Below are positions 43,560 through 52,120 of a stretch of 64,000 bases of DNA, one piece after another (the stretch's first letter is position 1; every line of letters begins with the position of its first letter). Source of the DNA: Acidimicrobium ferrooxidans (lineage in GTDB: Bacteria > Actinomycetota > Geothermincolia > Fen-727 > Anoxymicrobiaceae); contig DYIU01000001.1 in the NCBI GenBank assembly GCA_020723485.1, forward strand, positions 248,001 to 312,000, read 5' to 3'. The notes below the pieces were generated by a model. It ran no database searches. It was not told the origin of the DNA and worked only from the letters and a program-made list of their open reading frames with translations. The position numbers and the translations under genes are program-made.

Positions 43560-44927
43560 ATGTACCTGGACCCCCTGAGAGTCACACAGCTCAACTCCCG
43601 GCCGGCGGGGCCGGGGCCCGTGCTCTACTGGATGAGCCGGGACCAGCGAGTGCGCGACAACTGGGCGCTGCTCTTCGCCGCCGAGCTCGCAGCCGAGCGG
43701 AACGCCCCCCTGGAGGTCGCGTTCTGCCTCTCCCGCCGATTCCTGGGCGCCTCGGCGATCCACTACTCCTTCATGCTAGGCGGGCTCGCCCGCGTCGAGC
43801 GGGACCTCGAGTCCCGCGGCATCGGGTTCCAGGTGCTGGAGGGCGAACCGGCCGGGGAGGTAGCCTCGCTGGCCCGGAGGCTGCGCGCCGGCGCGGTCGT
43901 CTGTGACTTCGACCCACTGAGGATCAAGAGGCGCTGGAGGGCCGCCGCCGCGCGGGGGCTCGACGTGGTGCTCTTCGAAGTGGACGCGCACAACATCGTT
44001 CCGTGCCGCTACGTCTCGCAGAAGCAGGAATACGCCGCCTTCACGCTCAGGCCGAAGCTCCACAGCGCGCTGCCGGGTTTCCTGCGCGAGTTCCCGGTGC
44101 TCGCAGGACCGCGCGTGGCCGCGGGCGATGTCGGGCGGACCGAATGGGAGGCGCTCACAGAGAGATACTCCGGAGGCGCCGCTCCCGCCACGGCTCCAGG
44201 CGAGAGCGCCGGCCTTGACGCGCTGCGGGATTTCGTCGACGGTCGGCTGAAGGGATACGCGGAGAACTCCAGCGACCCAAACAGCGAGGCAGAGTCCGGA
44301 CTGTCTCCGTACCTGCATTTCGGGCAACTCTCCGCGCAGCGCGCGGCCCTCGAGGTGATGGGGGCGGATGCCCCTGCGGCGGCGAAGGAAGCGTTCCTCG
44401 AACAGCTGATCGTGCGGCGGGAACTAAGCGACAATTTCTGCCTGTACAACAGCCGTTACGACAGCTTCGCGGGTTTCCCCGACTGGGCAAGGAGGACGCT
44501 CGACGCGCACCGGGACGACCCCCGCGAGTACATCTACGGCTTCAGGCAGCTCGAGGCCGGGCGTACGCATGATGAGCTCTGGAACGCCGCCCAGCTGCAG
44601 ATGGTCGCGACGGGCAAGATGCACAATTACCTCAGGATATACTGGGCCAAAAAGATACTGGAATGGACCAGGTCCCCGGAAGACGCGGTGAAGTACGCCA
44701 TCAAACTGAACGACCGCTACGAGCTCGACGGGCGCGACCCGAACGGCTACGTGGGGGTGGCATGGTCCATCGGGGGCGTGCACGACCGCGGATGGAGAGA
44801 GCGTAAGATCTTCGGGACCATCAGGTACATGAGCCTCGAAGGCTGCCGGCGGAAGTTCGACGTGGACGCCTATGTCCGCCGGGTCGACGAGCAGGCCTCA
44901 CGGGCCGCTGTCGATGCCTCATCCTGA
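43560..44927 (+). CDS. phrB: Class II CPD photolyase
   Basis: 455 residues. N-terminal Rossmann-like antenna domain (GPVLYWMSRDQRVRDNWALLFAAELA is the class II opening), then the helical FAD domain with SPYLHFGQLSAQR, YDSFAGFPDWAR, LWNAAQLQMVATGKMHNYLRIYWAKKILEW and NDRYELDGRDPNGYVGVAWSIGGVHDRGW. It uses blue light and FADH- to split cyclobutane pyrimidine dimers in DNA. Length is as usual for class II enzymes. A GGAGG site lies only one base before the ATG, an unusually short spacing. Confidence 0.96.
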   Translation: MYLDPLRVTQLNSRPAGPGPVLYWMSRDQRVRDNWALLFAAELAAERNAPLEVAFCLSRRFLGASAIHYSFMLGGLARVERDLESRGIGFQVLEGEPAGEVASLARRLRAGAVVCDFDPLRIKRRWRAAAARGLDVVLFEVDAHNIVPCRYVSQKQEYAAFTLRPKLHSALPGFLREFPVLAGPRVAAGDVGRTEWEALTERYSGGAAPATAPGESAGLDALRDFVDGRLKGYAENSSDPNSEAESGLSPYLHFGQLSAQRAALEVMGADAPAAAKEAFLEQLIVRRELSDNFCLYNSRYDSFAGFPDWARRTLDAHRDDPREYIYGFRQLEAGRTHDELWNAAQLQMVATGKMHNYLRIYWAKKILEWTRSPEDAVKYAIKLNDRYELDGRDPNGYVGVAWSIGGVHDRGWRERKIFGTIRYMSLEGCRRKFDVDAYVRRVDEQASRAAVDASS

Positions 44928-45038
44928 GGACGGGAGAGTAACGGACCGCTCCTGCCCGATGGCGCCGGAGGCGCCCGGGGAGCCGCCGGTCGTCTTCAGG
45001 GATTCTCCCACTCCACGAGCGGGCTCTTCGGCATCACC

Positions 45039-45119
45039 TCACGTGCTCCAGCATCCGGCGGACAGGAGCAAGGCCGCGAGGGCTATCGCCAGGCAGACCA
45101 GGACAAGGACCTTCTTCAT
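45039..45119 (-). CDS. Tiny lipoprotein, 26 aa
   Basis: ATG 45119 to TGA 45039 encodes a 26-residue product: MKKVLVLVCLA at the start, a hydrophobic core, and lipobox LSAGC followed by only WST. A GGAG site lies about seven bases before the ATG. After cleavage and lipidation the mature part would be just four residues. It recalls very short entericidin-like lipoproteins. It is not a shadow of a larger gene; both strands are otherwise empty here. It lies 96 bp from the end of a larger lipoprotein gene on the same strand. Confidence 0.6.
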   Translation of the reverse strand: MKKVLVLVCLAIALAALLLSAGCWST

Positions 45120-45215
45120 ATGTTCACTCCTTCGCTGGAGGAGGCTTCTCCAGTCAGGGGGATTCAAACACGGAAGATGGACCCGTGTAATTGATGGAAG
45201 GCAATCACCGCAGAA

Positions 45216-45836
45216 TCACGGGCTCACTGGTGAGGAGTCGGGCAGCGGGCCCTGCTTTCCGAAGGCGCTCTGCTCCTGGACCGCCCTGGCTCTCAATCCC
45301 AGGTCGACGGCTTTCCGGTAGAGCTCGTCGTATTTCGCGCGGTAGGCGGCGACCTCTGAGGCGAACCAGGCAGGCTCGAGGCCAGTCTTTGACATGCGTT
45401 CGGAGGTCCTGATGAGAAAACCGTCGAGCTCGTTCAACAGGGCGTCGGACACTGCTATCTCGCGTATCTTCAGCCTGGCATAGGCGTGGTACCCCTGCGG
45501 AGCCTCCATGTCGAGGATGTCCTGGTAATCCTGGGCCGCCACGCCGTACTCCGACTGGATATCACTCACCTGCCCCCGGAGCTCATCGACGGACTCGTCG
45601 AAGCCGCCCTGGTCGATGCCGCTGCCGGAGGAGAGGGCCCCGGTGAGCCACGCGCTGAGTTCGTCCGTGCTGGAACTCACCTGGCCGACAGCCTTCCAGT
45701 TCGCCATCATCTTCCCGTCGGCCGCCTCCATCATCCCCTGGGCCTGCCCGGCGTCTGACCCGCAGCCGGCGAGCATGGCGGCGAGCGACACCGTGAGAGC
45801 GGCGGCTACAGCCGCTGCAGCGAGCCTCCTAAGCAT
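45216..45836 (-). CDS. Predicted lipoprotein, helical
   Basis: 206 residues with signal peptide and lipobox (MLAGC) at about residue 25. The mature part is helical (ESVDELRGQVSDIQSEYG, ARLKIREIAVSDALLNELDGFLI) and resembles predicted surface lipoproteins of unknown role in actinobacteria. ATG start. The SDR gene upstream ends 15 bp away on the same strand. Confidence 0.8.
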   Translation of the reverse strand: MLRRLAAAAVAAALTVSLAAMLAGCGSDAGQAQGMMEAADGKMMANWKAVGQVSSSTDELSAWLTGALSSGSGIDQGGFDESVDELRGQVSDIQSEYGVAAQDYQDILDMEAPQGYHAYARLKIREIAVSDALLNELDGFLIRTSERMSKTGLEPAWFASEVAAYRAKYDELYRKAVDLGLRARAVQEQSAFGKQGPLPDSSPVSP

Positions 45837-45851
45837 TGCTGCCCCTTTCTT

Positions 45852-46688
45852 TCACAGCCACCTGAGCAGGAACCGGAGCGACCCCCTGATGTTAATTCCC
45901 CACAGGCCTCTGCTGAACCTGTGGACCCAGTCCATCACCTTTGTCTCCGGGCCGACGGCCACCACGCCTGTGTTCCTCTCGACCGCCTTGAGGATGGCGT
46001 CGGCTACCTTCGAGGGGTGGTAGTTCCTGCGGACGTAGAACCTGTCGATGCGCGACAGGAGTTCTGCCGGCTCCGAGCGCCGCGTGCAGGACCGCATCCG
46101 GGTGGTCTTCGATATATTGGTGGCGACGATGCCGGGACATATGGCCGTGACGCCGACGTTGTTGAGAGCGGCTTCCGCGCGGAATGCCTCGGAGAACCCG
46201 AGCACCGCGTATTTTGTGGAGCAGTAAGCTGTCATGGTGGGCAGCGGCGCAAGCGCCGCGCCCGAGGAGATGTTCACGATATGCCCGCCCCCCTGGGCCG
46301 CCATCCTCGGGTAGAACGAGCGGCACCCGTGGATGACCCCCCAGAAGTTGATGCCGACTATCCACTCCCAGTCTGCGAGGCTCATGTCCTCGAGCATCCC
46401 TGCTACGCCCACGCCCGCGTTATTGACCAGGACGTCCACCCTGCCGGCGGCACGGAACGCGAGCTCGCAGAGCGCCTCCACCTGGGAGGGGTCGGAGACG
46501 TCGACGGTCTCAGCCATGACCTCGCACCCGCGCGAGGATAGCTCCGCCGCGACACCGGCCAGGCCCTGCGCGTCTATGTCGCAGACGACCAGGTCCGCTC
46601 CGCGCCTGCCGTAAGCGAGGGCCGTCTCACGGCCGATCCCGCTCGCCGCCCCGGTCACGACCACCACCCTGCCGTTGAGATCTTTCAT
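45852..46688 (-). CDS. Short-chain dehydrogenase/reductase
   Basis: 278 residues: cofactor loop TGAASGIGRETALAYG, VVCDIDAQG (Asp at the end of strand 2, favouring NAD), NNAGVG, active site Ser in NISSGAAL and YCSTK (YxxxK). The C-terminal 40 residues (VAVGPETKVMDWVHRFSRGLWG) are typical of acyl or steroid-type SDRs. Cytoplasmic oxidoreductase of unknown substrate. Confidence 0.92.
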   Translation of the reverse strand: MKDLNGRVVVVTGAASGIGRETALAYGRRGADLVVCDIDAQGLAGVAAELSSRGCEVMAETVDVSDPSQVEALCELAFRAAGRVDVLVNNAGVGVAGMLEDMSLADWEWIVGINFWGVIHGCRSFYPRMAAQGGGHIVNISSGAALAPLPTMTAYCSTKYAVLGFSEAFRAEAALNNVGVTAICPGIVATNISKTTRMRSCTRRSEPAELLSRIDRFYVRRNYHPSKVADAILKAVERNTGVVAVGPETKVMDWVHRFSRGLWGINIRGSLRFLLRWL

Positions 46689-46839
46689 GCTTGCCTCCGG
46701 TGAGCCGCGCTAAAGACACCCCAGTATACCGTTAATCACAGCGAACTCCCCCGTGCAGCGGCCGGATTGCCGCGCCCCCGCGGGCTGTGACATGATTATC
46801 TGACTCGACCGGTCACGCGGGAAATCCGGAGGTAGCGCC

Positions 46840-47904
46840 ATGGGTGACGAGGATACAGGCTCAAAGACCGCGACCATGGAGACGGCTGGTCCAGCCACGG
46901 AAGGTACCCCTCCAGACATGAAGCCGCCTCGTCCTGCCGGACGCGGAAAAGAAAGTCATCCCGGGCGAAGCTTCGTCGCCTGGCTGCTCATCGTGCTGGG
47001 CTGCCTCTGCGCCATCAGCGGGACCGCCGCCCTGTGGATGAAGGTGACAGCCCTTGATACCGACACGTTCGTCGGGACGGTGGCCCCGCTCATCCAGAAC
47101 GACGCGGTGGCGAAGGCGGTAAGCGCCGAGGCGGTGCAGATACTCCTCGAGCAGGAGGACGTGCAGGGGAAAATCGAGGGCGTGCTTCCCTCGGAGCTCC
47201 AGTTCCTGGCGGAGCCCGCGACTGGCGGTGTTGAGGCGGTGCTCGAGAAGGTGGCCGAGGAGATACTGAAGAGCGGCGCGTTCCAGGCCGTGTGGCGGGA
47301 GACCCTGCGGCAGGCGCACGCCACGGCGGTCGCGGTGCTCACCGGCGATGGAGAGGTGAAGGTGACCCGACAGGGAGAGGTGGTCCTCGACCTGAACGAC
47401 CTCGTCAACGAGCTCAAGGACCGCCTGGTCTCTGAAGGGGTCGAAGAGCTCGAGGACGTCAGGATAGACGAGGAGGACGCGAGCGTGGTCCTCTTCACCT
47501 CCGACGAGCTGGGAGCCGCGAAGACGGCCGTCGACATCCTGGAGCTCCTGGCGTGGGTCCTGCCCGTGCTCGCGCTGGTCTTCTTCGCGGGCGCGATACT
47601 CATTGCATGGGACCGCAGGGCTATCGTCATGGGGGCGGGGGCGGCTCTCGCCCTGACCATGGCGCTCGAGCTCGTGCTCCTGGCGGTGTCAAAGTCCCAA
47701 CTGCTCGGGGAGATATCGGATGCCGGCGTCCGCGCGGCGGCGAACGTCATATGGGACAGCCTCTTCTCCGGCCTCATCTGGCTCAACGTAGGCCTTTTGA
47801 TTGCCGGGGCGGTGGCGTTCCTGGTGGCGGTCCTCGCGGGGCCCTACGGGTGGGCGAAAAAGCTGCGGGGGCTCTTCAGTCGGAAGGAAGCGGGCAGCGC
47901 CTGA
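46840..47904 (+). CDS. Four-helix membrane protein with extracytoplasmic domain
   Basis: 354 residues. A charged cytoplasmic N-terminus, first helix WLLIVLGCLCAISGTAALWM, a soluble outer region (about 75-225, VTALDTDTFVGTVAPLIQNDAV), then three helices at the C-terminus. This layout with TxxFVxxxxPLxxD is common among actinobacterial integral membrane proteins of unknown function. ATG start. The gene is followed by two repeats of the GGGGTCAGGTC family. Confidence 0.78.
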   Translation: MGDEDTGSKTATMETAGPATEGTPPDMKPPRPAGRGKESHPGRSFVAWLLIVLGCLCAISGTAALWMKVTALDTDTFVGTVAPLIQNDAVAKAVSAEAVQILLEQEDVQGKIEGVLPSELQFLAEPATGGVEAVLEKVAEEILKSGAFQAVWRETLRQAHATAVAVLTGDGEVKVTRQGEVVLDLNDLVNELKDRLVSEGVEELEDVRIDEEDASVVLFTSDELGAAKTAVDILELLAWVLPVLALVFFAGAILIAWDRRAIVMGAGAALALTMALELVLLAVSKSQLLGEISDAGVRAAANVIWDSLFSGLIWLNVGLLIAGAVAFLVAVLAGPYGWAKKLRGLFSRKEAGSA

Positions 47905-47921
47905 CAATCACCGGGTCAAAC

Positions 47922-47950
47922 GTCACGTGGGACCTGACCCCAAATGTGCG
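47922..47950. repeat. Variant GGGGTCAGGTC repeat
   Basis: It reads CGTCACGTGGGACCTGACCC on + and ends ATGTGCG; the ends differ from the CGCAACA/TGTTGCG type and resemble the element at 61653. It is 18 bp after the TGA of the membrane protein gene and in the same orientation as the next copy. Confidence 0.75.
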
Positions 47951-47952
47951 CC

Positions 47953-49581
47953 TCAGGACGCAACAAAATGACCTGACCCCGATTTTGCGTCGTATACGGT
48001 GATGCCGCCGATAATCGTCCTCTCGACGGTGATGCGGCGCAGCCGGCCCGGCTCCACGCGCGCCGGGTTGTCGCTCAGCACGACGAGGTCTGCGCGCTTG
48101 CCGGGGGCGATGCTCCCTTTTATCGATTCCTCGAACTGCGCGTAGGCGGCGTCAATGGTGAACATCCGGACCGCCTGCTCACCCGAGATGGCCTGGCCGG
48201 GCTGGAACCCTTCGCGCGTCACACAGCAGTCGAGAGCGTGAACGACGTCGGTCGATTCCACCGGGGCGTCGGAGGCTCCAGCCACCCTCACGCCGGCGCC
48301 GACGAGCGAGCGCAACGGGTAAGTCCATGCCGTGCGCTCCTCGCCAAGGCGCGCGTCCAGCCATCCCCGCTCGGAATGGATGTACATCGGCTGGGTCGAC
48401 ACCACGAGCCCGAGGCGGGCGATGTCTTCCACCAGGGTCGGGCTCAGCTGCGAGGCGTGCTCCAGGCGGTGCCTGTGGTCCGAGCGGGGGTGCTCGGTCA
48501 GGAGCCTGTCGAAGAGGTCCACGCAGGCGCGGTTGGCCGCGTCTCCTATCGCGTGGACCGCCACCTGCAGGCCTTCCGTGTGCGCCATGACCATGCGCCT
48601 GTATAACTCCTCGCCGCCCAGGGTCATGTAGCCGCGGGTCTCCGGGTGGTCGCTGTACGGCTCCTCCATGAACGCCGTGCACGAGCCGAAAGTACCGTCG
48701 GAGAACATCTTCACGCCGCCGACCCTCCGCCCGGCCGCCTCGTCGGCGAGCCCGGTGTCGAACGCGGCCTTCACCTTCTCGATATCCGAGGCCTGGAGGA
48801 TGGCATACGTGCTCTGCGGTATCTGTGGGAGCAGCATCCCGATGAGCGGTACCTCGAAAGCGCCGTCCGCGCCCGCCGGCCCCTCCGCTTCCGTCTGCAT
48901 GACAGCTCCTACGGAGGTCACGCCGTGGGCGGCCAGCCTCCCGAAGGTAGACGCCGCGCCGGCCATGAACTCCCCCGGGTCCGGGATCGGTATCATGCTC
49001 TTGAGCAGGGAGGAGGCCTCCTCCCGGAAAGCGCCGGCCGGGTATCCGCCAGGCTCGCGGTCGATGGTGCCCCCCTCCGGGTCCCGGGTCGAAGCGTCCA
49101 CCCCCGCCGCCTCTATCGCCCTCGTATTGCCTATCGCCGTATGGCCGTCGTGCTTGATGAGGACCACCGGCAGGTCCCCGCACGCCGAGTCCAGCTCGAC
49201 CCTGGTCGGCAGCCGGGCCTCGGCGAGGTCCTGCTCCTCGAACTGGAGACCTACCACCCAGGCGTCGTCCTTCGCGCCCGAGGCGGCCGAGCGCACCCGC
49301 TCCTGCAACTCGGCGATGGAAGCCGTGCCGCGCAGGTCGAGGTTCATGTCGTAGTAGACCAGCACCAGCGGATGAATATGGGTGTCTATGAAACCGGGGA
49401 GCATGGTCCGGCCGGCGAGGTCGAACGCCTCGAACTCTCCGCCGAGCGCCGACTCGCATTCGTCTCGCGAGCCCACGGCCGCTATCATTCCACCGCGAAC
49501 GGCAACGGCCCCGGCGGCGGGCGCGGCGTCCTCGACGGTGTGTATGTCGCCCCCGAAAAAGAGCTGTCCCGTTCTCTGCAT
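47953..49581 (-). CDS. YtcJ-like amidohydrolase (amidohydrolase 3 family)
   Basis: 542 residues. Metal site FIDTHIHPLVL (HxH) at about residue 65, AVHAIGDAANR and RHRLEHASQ later, AGASDAPVESTDVVHAL near the end: the order found in YtcJ-type amidohydrolases. It is a TIM-barrel metal enzyme that hydrolyses amides or related C-N bonds; substrate unknown. The last residues, AKSGSGHFVAS, do not resemble the family and are encoded by the 31-bp repeat, which seems to have displaced the old stop codon. Confidence 0.92.
   Translation of the reverse strand: MQRTGQLFFGGDIHTVEDAAPAAGAVAVRGGMIAAVGSRDECESALGGEFEAFDLAGRTMLPGFIDTHIHPLVLVYYDMNLDLRGTASIAELQERVRSAASGAKDDAWVVGLQFEEQDLAEARLPTRVELDSACGDLPVVLIKHDGHTAIGNTRAIEAAGVDASTRDPEGGTIDREPGGYPAGAFREEASSLLKSMIPIPDPGEFMAGAASTFGRLAAHGVTSVGAVMQTEAEGPAGADGAFEVPLIGMLLPQIPQSTYAILQASDIEKVKAAFDTGLADEAAGRRVGGVKMFSDGTFGSCTAFMEEPYSDHPETRGYMTLGGEELYRRMVMAHTEGLQVAVHAIGDAANRACVDLFDRLLTEHPRSDHRHRLEHASQLSPTLVEDIARLGLVVSTQPMYIHSERGWLDARLGEERTAWTYPLRSLVGAGVRVAGASDAPVESTDVVHALDCCVTREGFQPGQAISGEQAVRMFTIDAAYAQFEESIKGSIAPGKRADLVVLSDNPARVEPGRLRRITVERTIIGGITVYDAKSGSGHFVAS
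47959..47989. repeat. GGGGTCAGGTC repeat inside the 3' end of the amidohydrolase gene
   Basis: CGCAACA (47959-47965), core AAATGACCTGACCCCGA, TTTTGCG (47983-47989). On the minus strand it is read as the C-terminal residues AKSGSGHFVA of the amidohydrolase, whose TGA stop follows at 47953-47955. Confidence 0.9.
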
Positions 49582-49673
49582 GCGTATACTGTAGCCGTAG
49601 AGTAGGCCACTGGTACAGAATTAATACGCCCGGCCGATACTCGGAGTATTCAAAGAGCAGCATCGGAGCCGTA

Positions 49674-50915
49674 TTGAAAAGGACCGAGAAGACAGTCCTC
49701 ATTGCAATAGCGGCCTATGGCGTCCTGGTGGGATACCTCGTCGTGGTAGCCGCCCTGACGCAAACGCGCGGCGTCTGGGCCGGCGCCGCGCTGGTCGGGA
49801 TACGCCTCCTGACATCGGTGATGCTGCTCGCCGGCCTGAGACTCTCAGAGCGCCATTCCTCCTCCTTCCCGCTGGGCCTTTACAAGCTGCAGAACCTGCT
49901 GGCGGTCCTCTTCGGAGGGTTCATCATCCTTATCGCCTACGAGTTGATGAAGGGCAACATCTGGAAGCTGTACGCCGGGCACGGGGCGCCGCACGGGGGC
50001 CTGCTCGCGTTCTCCAGCCTGCTGCTCTCTGTCGCGGTGGCCGCGTTCTTCGCCTGGTACAAGGAGAGGGTCGGCAGGCAGGAGAGCTGCCCGGCGCTGG
50101 TGGCGGACGCTCGCAATTCGTTCGCGGATTTCCTGGCCTTCGCCGGCGTGGCGATTAGCCTGGTCCTCGAGATGCTCGGGGTACGGCATATCCACACCGT
50201 AATCACCCTGATCGTTGGAGTGTACCTCGTCTACGTCGGCGGCAGGGTCGTCCTCGACGGCCTCAAGGTCCTGCTCGACGCCTCCGTGGACAGGAAGATC
50301 CTGCGCGAAGTCGGACGCATCGCGGCGGGCCATCCCCTCGTCGAGACAGTCGTCGACGTCAGCGGAAGGAGCTCGGGAGGCTACCGCTTCATAAACCTCT
50401 CGATCCTCGTCGTCACCACCGACCTGCGCCAGGCATCGAGGGTGGCGCGGGACATCGAGCAGCAGGTGCGGAGCGCGGTGCACAACATCGACACGGTCCG
50501 GGTCGAGTTCGACGTGAAACCCAGGGACACGTTGCTCTGCGCCGTTCCCGCGGGGGAATCAGGAGGCGAGGTCAACCCCGGTTTTTCGGATGCGCACTCG
50601 CTCGAGCTCTTCGAGATAGATATCGACAGGGCCTCCGTGGTCTCGACCGAGCGGTTCGGCAATCCCGTGCCGCCGGAGGCGTCCGGGCGCGGGGCCAGGC
50701 TCGCTGTCGCGCTGGCGCGCCGCGGCGTCGACACCCTTCTCACACGCGGTGCTCTGGAGGACGGGGACGCCCAGGGCGCACTGGAGGCGTACGACATCGA
50801 GGTGCTTGACCGGCCGGACGCCCTGACGATGGGCGGTGCCGAAGCGGACATCCTTGCCTACGCGGTCACTCTCCGGGATGAAGCCGCGGGACCGGCCGGG
50901 GGTGAGCCGTCATGA
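49674..50915 (+). CDS. CDF-like transporter with NifX-like tail, degenerate metal site
   Basis: 413 residues, TTG start with GGAG upstream. Six helices and a cytoplasmic beta-alpha domain of the cation diffusion facilitator fold (SFPLGLYKLQNLLAVLF, DASVDRKILREVGRIAAGHPLV). A further C-terminal part (TLLCAVPAGESGG...FSDAHSLELFEIDIDRASV) resembles the dinitrogenase FeMo-cofactor (NifX) domain. The metal motifs are eroded: the site in helix 2 reads VGIRLLTSV and the HxxxD of helix 5 reads NSFAD. So transport may be lost or altered. It overlaps the next paralogue by four bases. Confidence 0.85.
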   Translation: MKRTEKTVLIAIAAYGVLVGYLVVVAALTQTRGVWAGAALVGIRLLTSVMLLAGLRLSERHSSSFPLGLYKLQNLLAVLFGGFIILIAYELMKGNIWKLYAGHGAPHGGLLAFSSLLLSVAVAAFFAWYKERVGRQESCPALVADARNSFADFLAFAGVAISLVLEMLGVRHIHTVITLIVGVYLVYVGGRVVLDGLKVLLDASVDRKILREVGRIAAGHPLVETVVDVSGRSSGGYRFINLSILVVTTDLRQASRVARDIEQQVRSAVHNIDTVRVEFDVKPRDTLLCAVPAGESGGEVNPGFSDAHSLELFEIDIDRASVVSTERFGNPVPPEASGRGARLAVALARRGVDTLLTRGALEDGDAQGALEAYDIEVLDRPDALTMGGAEADILAYAVTLRDEAAGPAGGEPS

Positions 50916-52120
50916 GGCGCACCGAGAAGGCCGAACTCATCGCCGTAATTCTCTCCGCGCTCATGGCCGCGGGGATGATAACCGTGGCGATGATGACACA
51001 CAGCATCTCCATCCTCGCCGAGGGGACCGACACCGTGATAGACGTCGTGGCCTCCATCGCTGTCCTGGCGGGCCTCCGGCTCTCGATGCGCAAGACCAGG
51101 GTGTTCCCATCCGGCCTGTACAAGCTCGAGAACCTCATCGCCACCGGGATAGGGATACTCATCCTGATAAGCGCCTACGAGCTCGCGCGAGAGTCCATCG
51201 AGAGGCTCGTCTCCGGGGAGAGCAAGCTCGAGGACCCGTGGCTCGTGATAGCCGTCATGGCGGTGGTCGTCGTCCTCACCGGCGCCATAGCCTGGTACAA
51301 GGGAAAGGTGGGCAGGGAGGAGAACTCGCCCAGCCTCAGGGCCGACGCCAGGCATTCCTGGACCGACACGATAGCATCCATGGCGATAATCCTGGGCATC
51401 GGGCTCGAGATCGCCGGCATAGAGAACATGGACTCGATCGCCGCGCTCGTCGTAGTGGGGTTCCTCGCCTGGTCGGGGGTACAGGTGCTCGTCGGGGGCG
51501 TCAGGGTGCTCCTCGACGCCTCCATAGAGAAAGAGGTCCTCGCCCAGGCACGTTCCCTGGCCGAAGCACACCCCCTCGTGAGGCGCGTGCTCGACGTCGA
51601 GGGCAGGAACTCCGGGAGCTTCCGGTTCCTGGAGCTGTCGCTGGTGCCTGTGGAATACGACCTGCGGGACGCCGGGAAAATAGGCACCGACGTCAGGGCG
51701 TCCATCTGTTCGGAGATAGCCAACGTCGACGAGGTGCTCTTCGACTTCTCTGTCGAGCACGCCGAGGTGCTGCTGTGCGCGATACCGCTCGAAGCCGGAG
51801 GCGAAAAGGTCTCCGGGAGCCTCCGGGGGGCGCCGTCCTTCGAGCTCCTTGAGGTGGACTCCTCGACCGGAGAGGTGGCTACGCGTGACAGGGTGGAGAG
51901 CCCCGTGGCTCCCGGGGCGGCCGGCCCCGGGGCCCGCGCGGCGGTGTTCCTCGCCCGCAGGGGTGTCCAGGCTGTGCTGCACCGCGAGCCCGAGCTTGAC
52001 GCGGGCGCGTTTGCCGTGCTGGACGCCAACGATGTGTCCATCCTTTCGCTCGACACCTCTGACGTCGCCGAAGCGGAGCAGGCGCTCGCCGGCCTGGCAA
52101 CCACCAGGAGGAACTCCTGA
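50912..52120 (+). CDS. CDF metal transporter with NifX-like tail
   Basis: 402 residues; ATG overlaps the previous TGA (ATGA). It keeps metal-binding motifs: ILAEGTDTVIDVVAS in helix 2 and ADARHSWTDTIAS (HxxxD) in helix 5. The CDF cytoplasmic domain is followed by a NifX/Nitro_FeMo-Co-like domain (VLLCAIPLEAGGEKVSGSLRGAPSFELLEVD to the end). CDF proteins export Zn, Fe, Mn or Co as dimers driven by protons. Translational coupling with the degenerate paralogue suggests a heterodimer. The gene's TGA is followed after two bases by a GGGGTCAGGTC repeat. Confidence 0.88.
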   Translation: MRRTEKAELIAVILSALMAAGMITVAMMTHSISILAEGTDTVIDVVASIAVLAGLRLSMRKTRVFPSGLYKLENLIATGIGILILISAYELARESIERLVSGESKLEDPWLVIAVMAVVVVLTGAIAWYKGKVGREENSPSLRADARHSWTDTIASMAIILGIGLEIAGIENMDSIAALVVVGFLAWSGVQVLVGGVRVLLDASIEKEVLAQARSLAEAHPLVRRVLDVEGRNSGSFRFLELSLVPVEYDLRDAGKIGTDVRASICSEIANVDEVLFDFSVEHAEVLLCAIPLEAGGEKVSGSLRGAPSFELLEVDSSTGEVATRDRVESPVAPGAAGPGARAAVFLARRGVQAVLHREPELDAGAFAVLDANDVSILSLDTSDVAEAEQALAGLATTRRNS

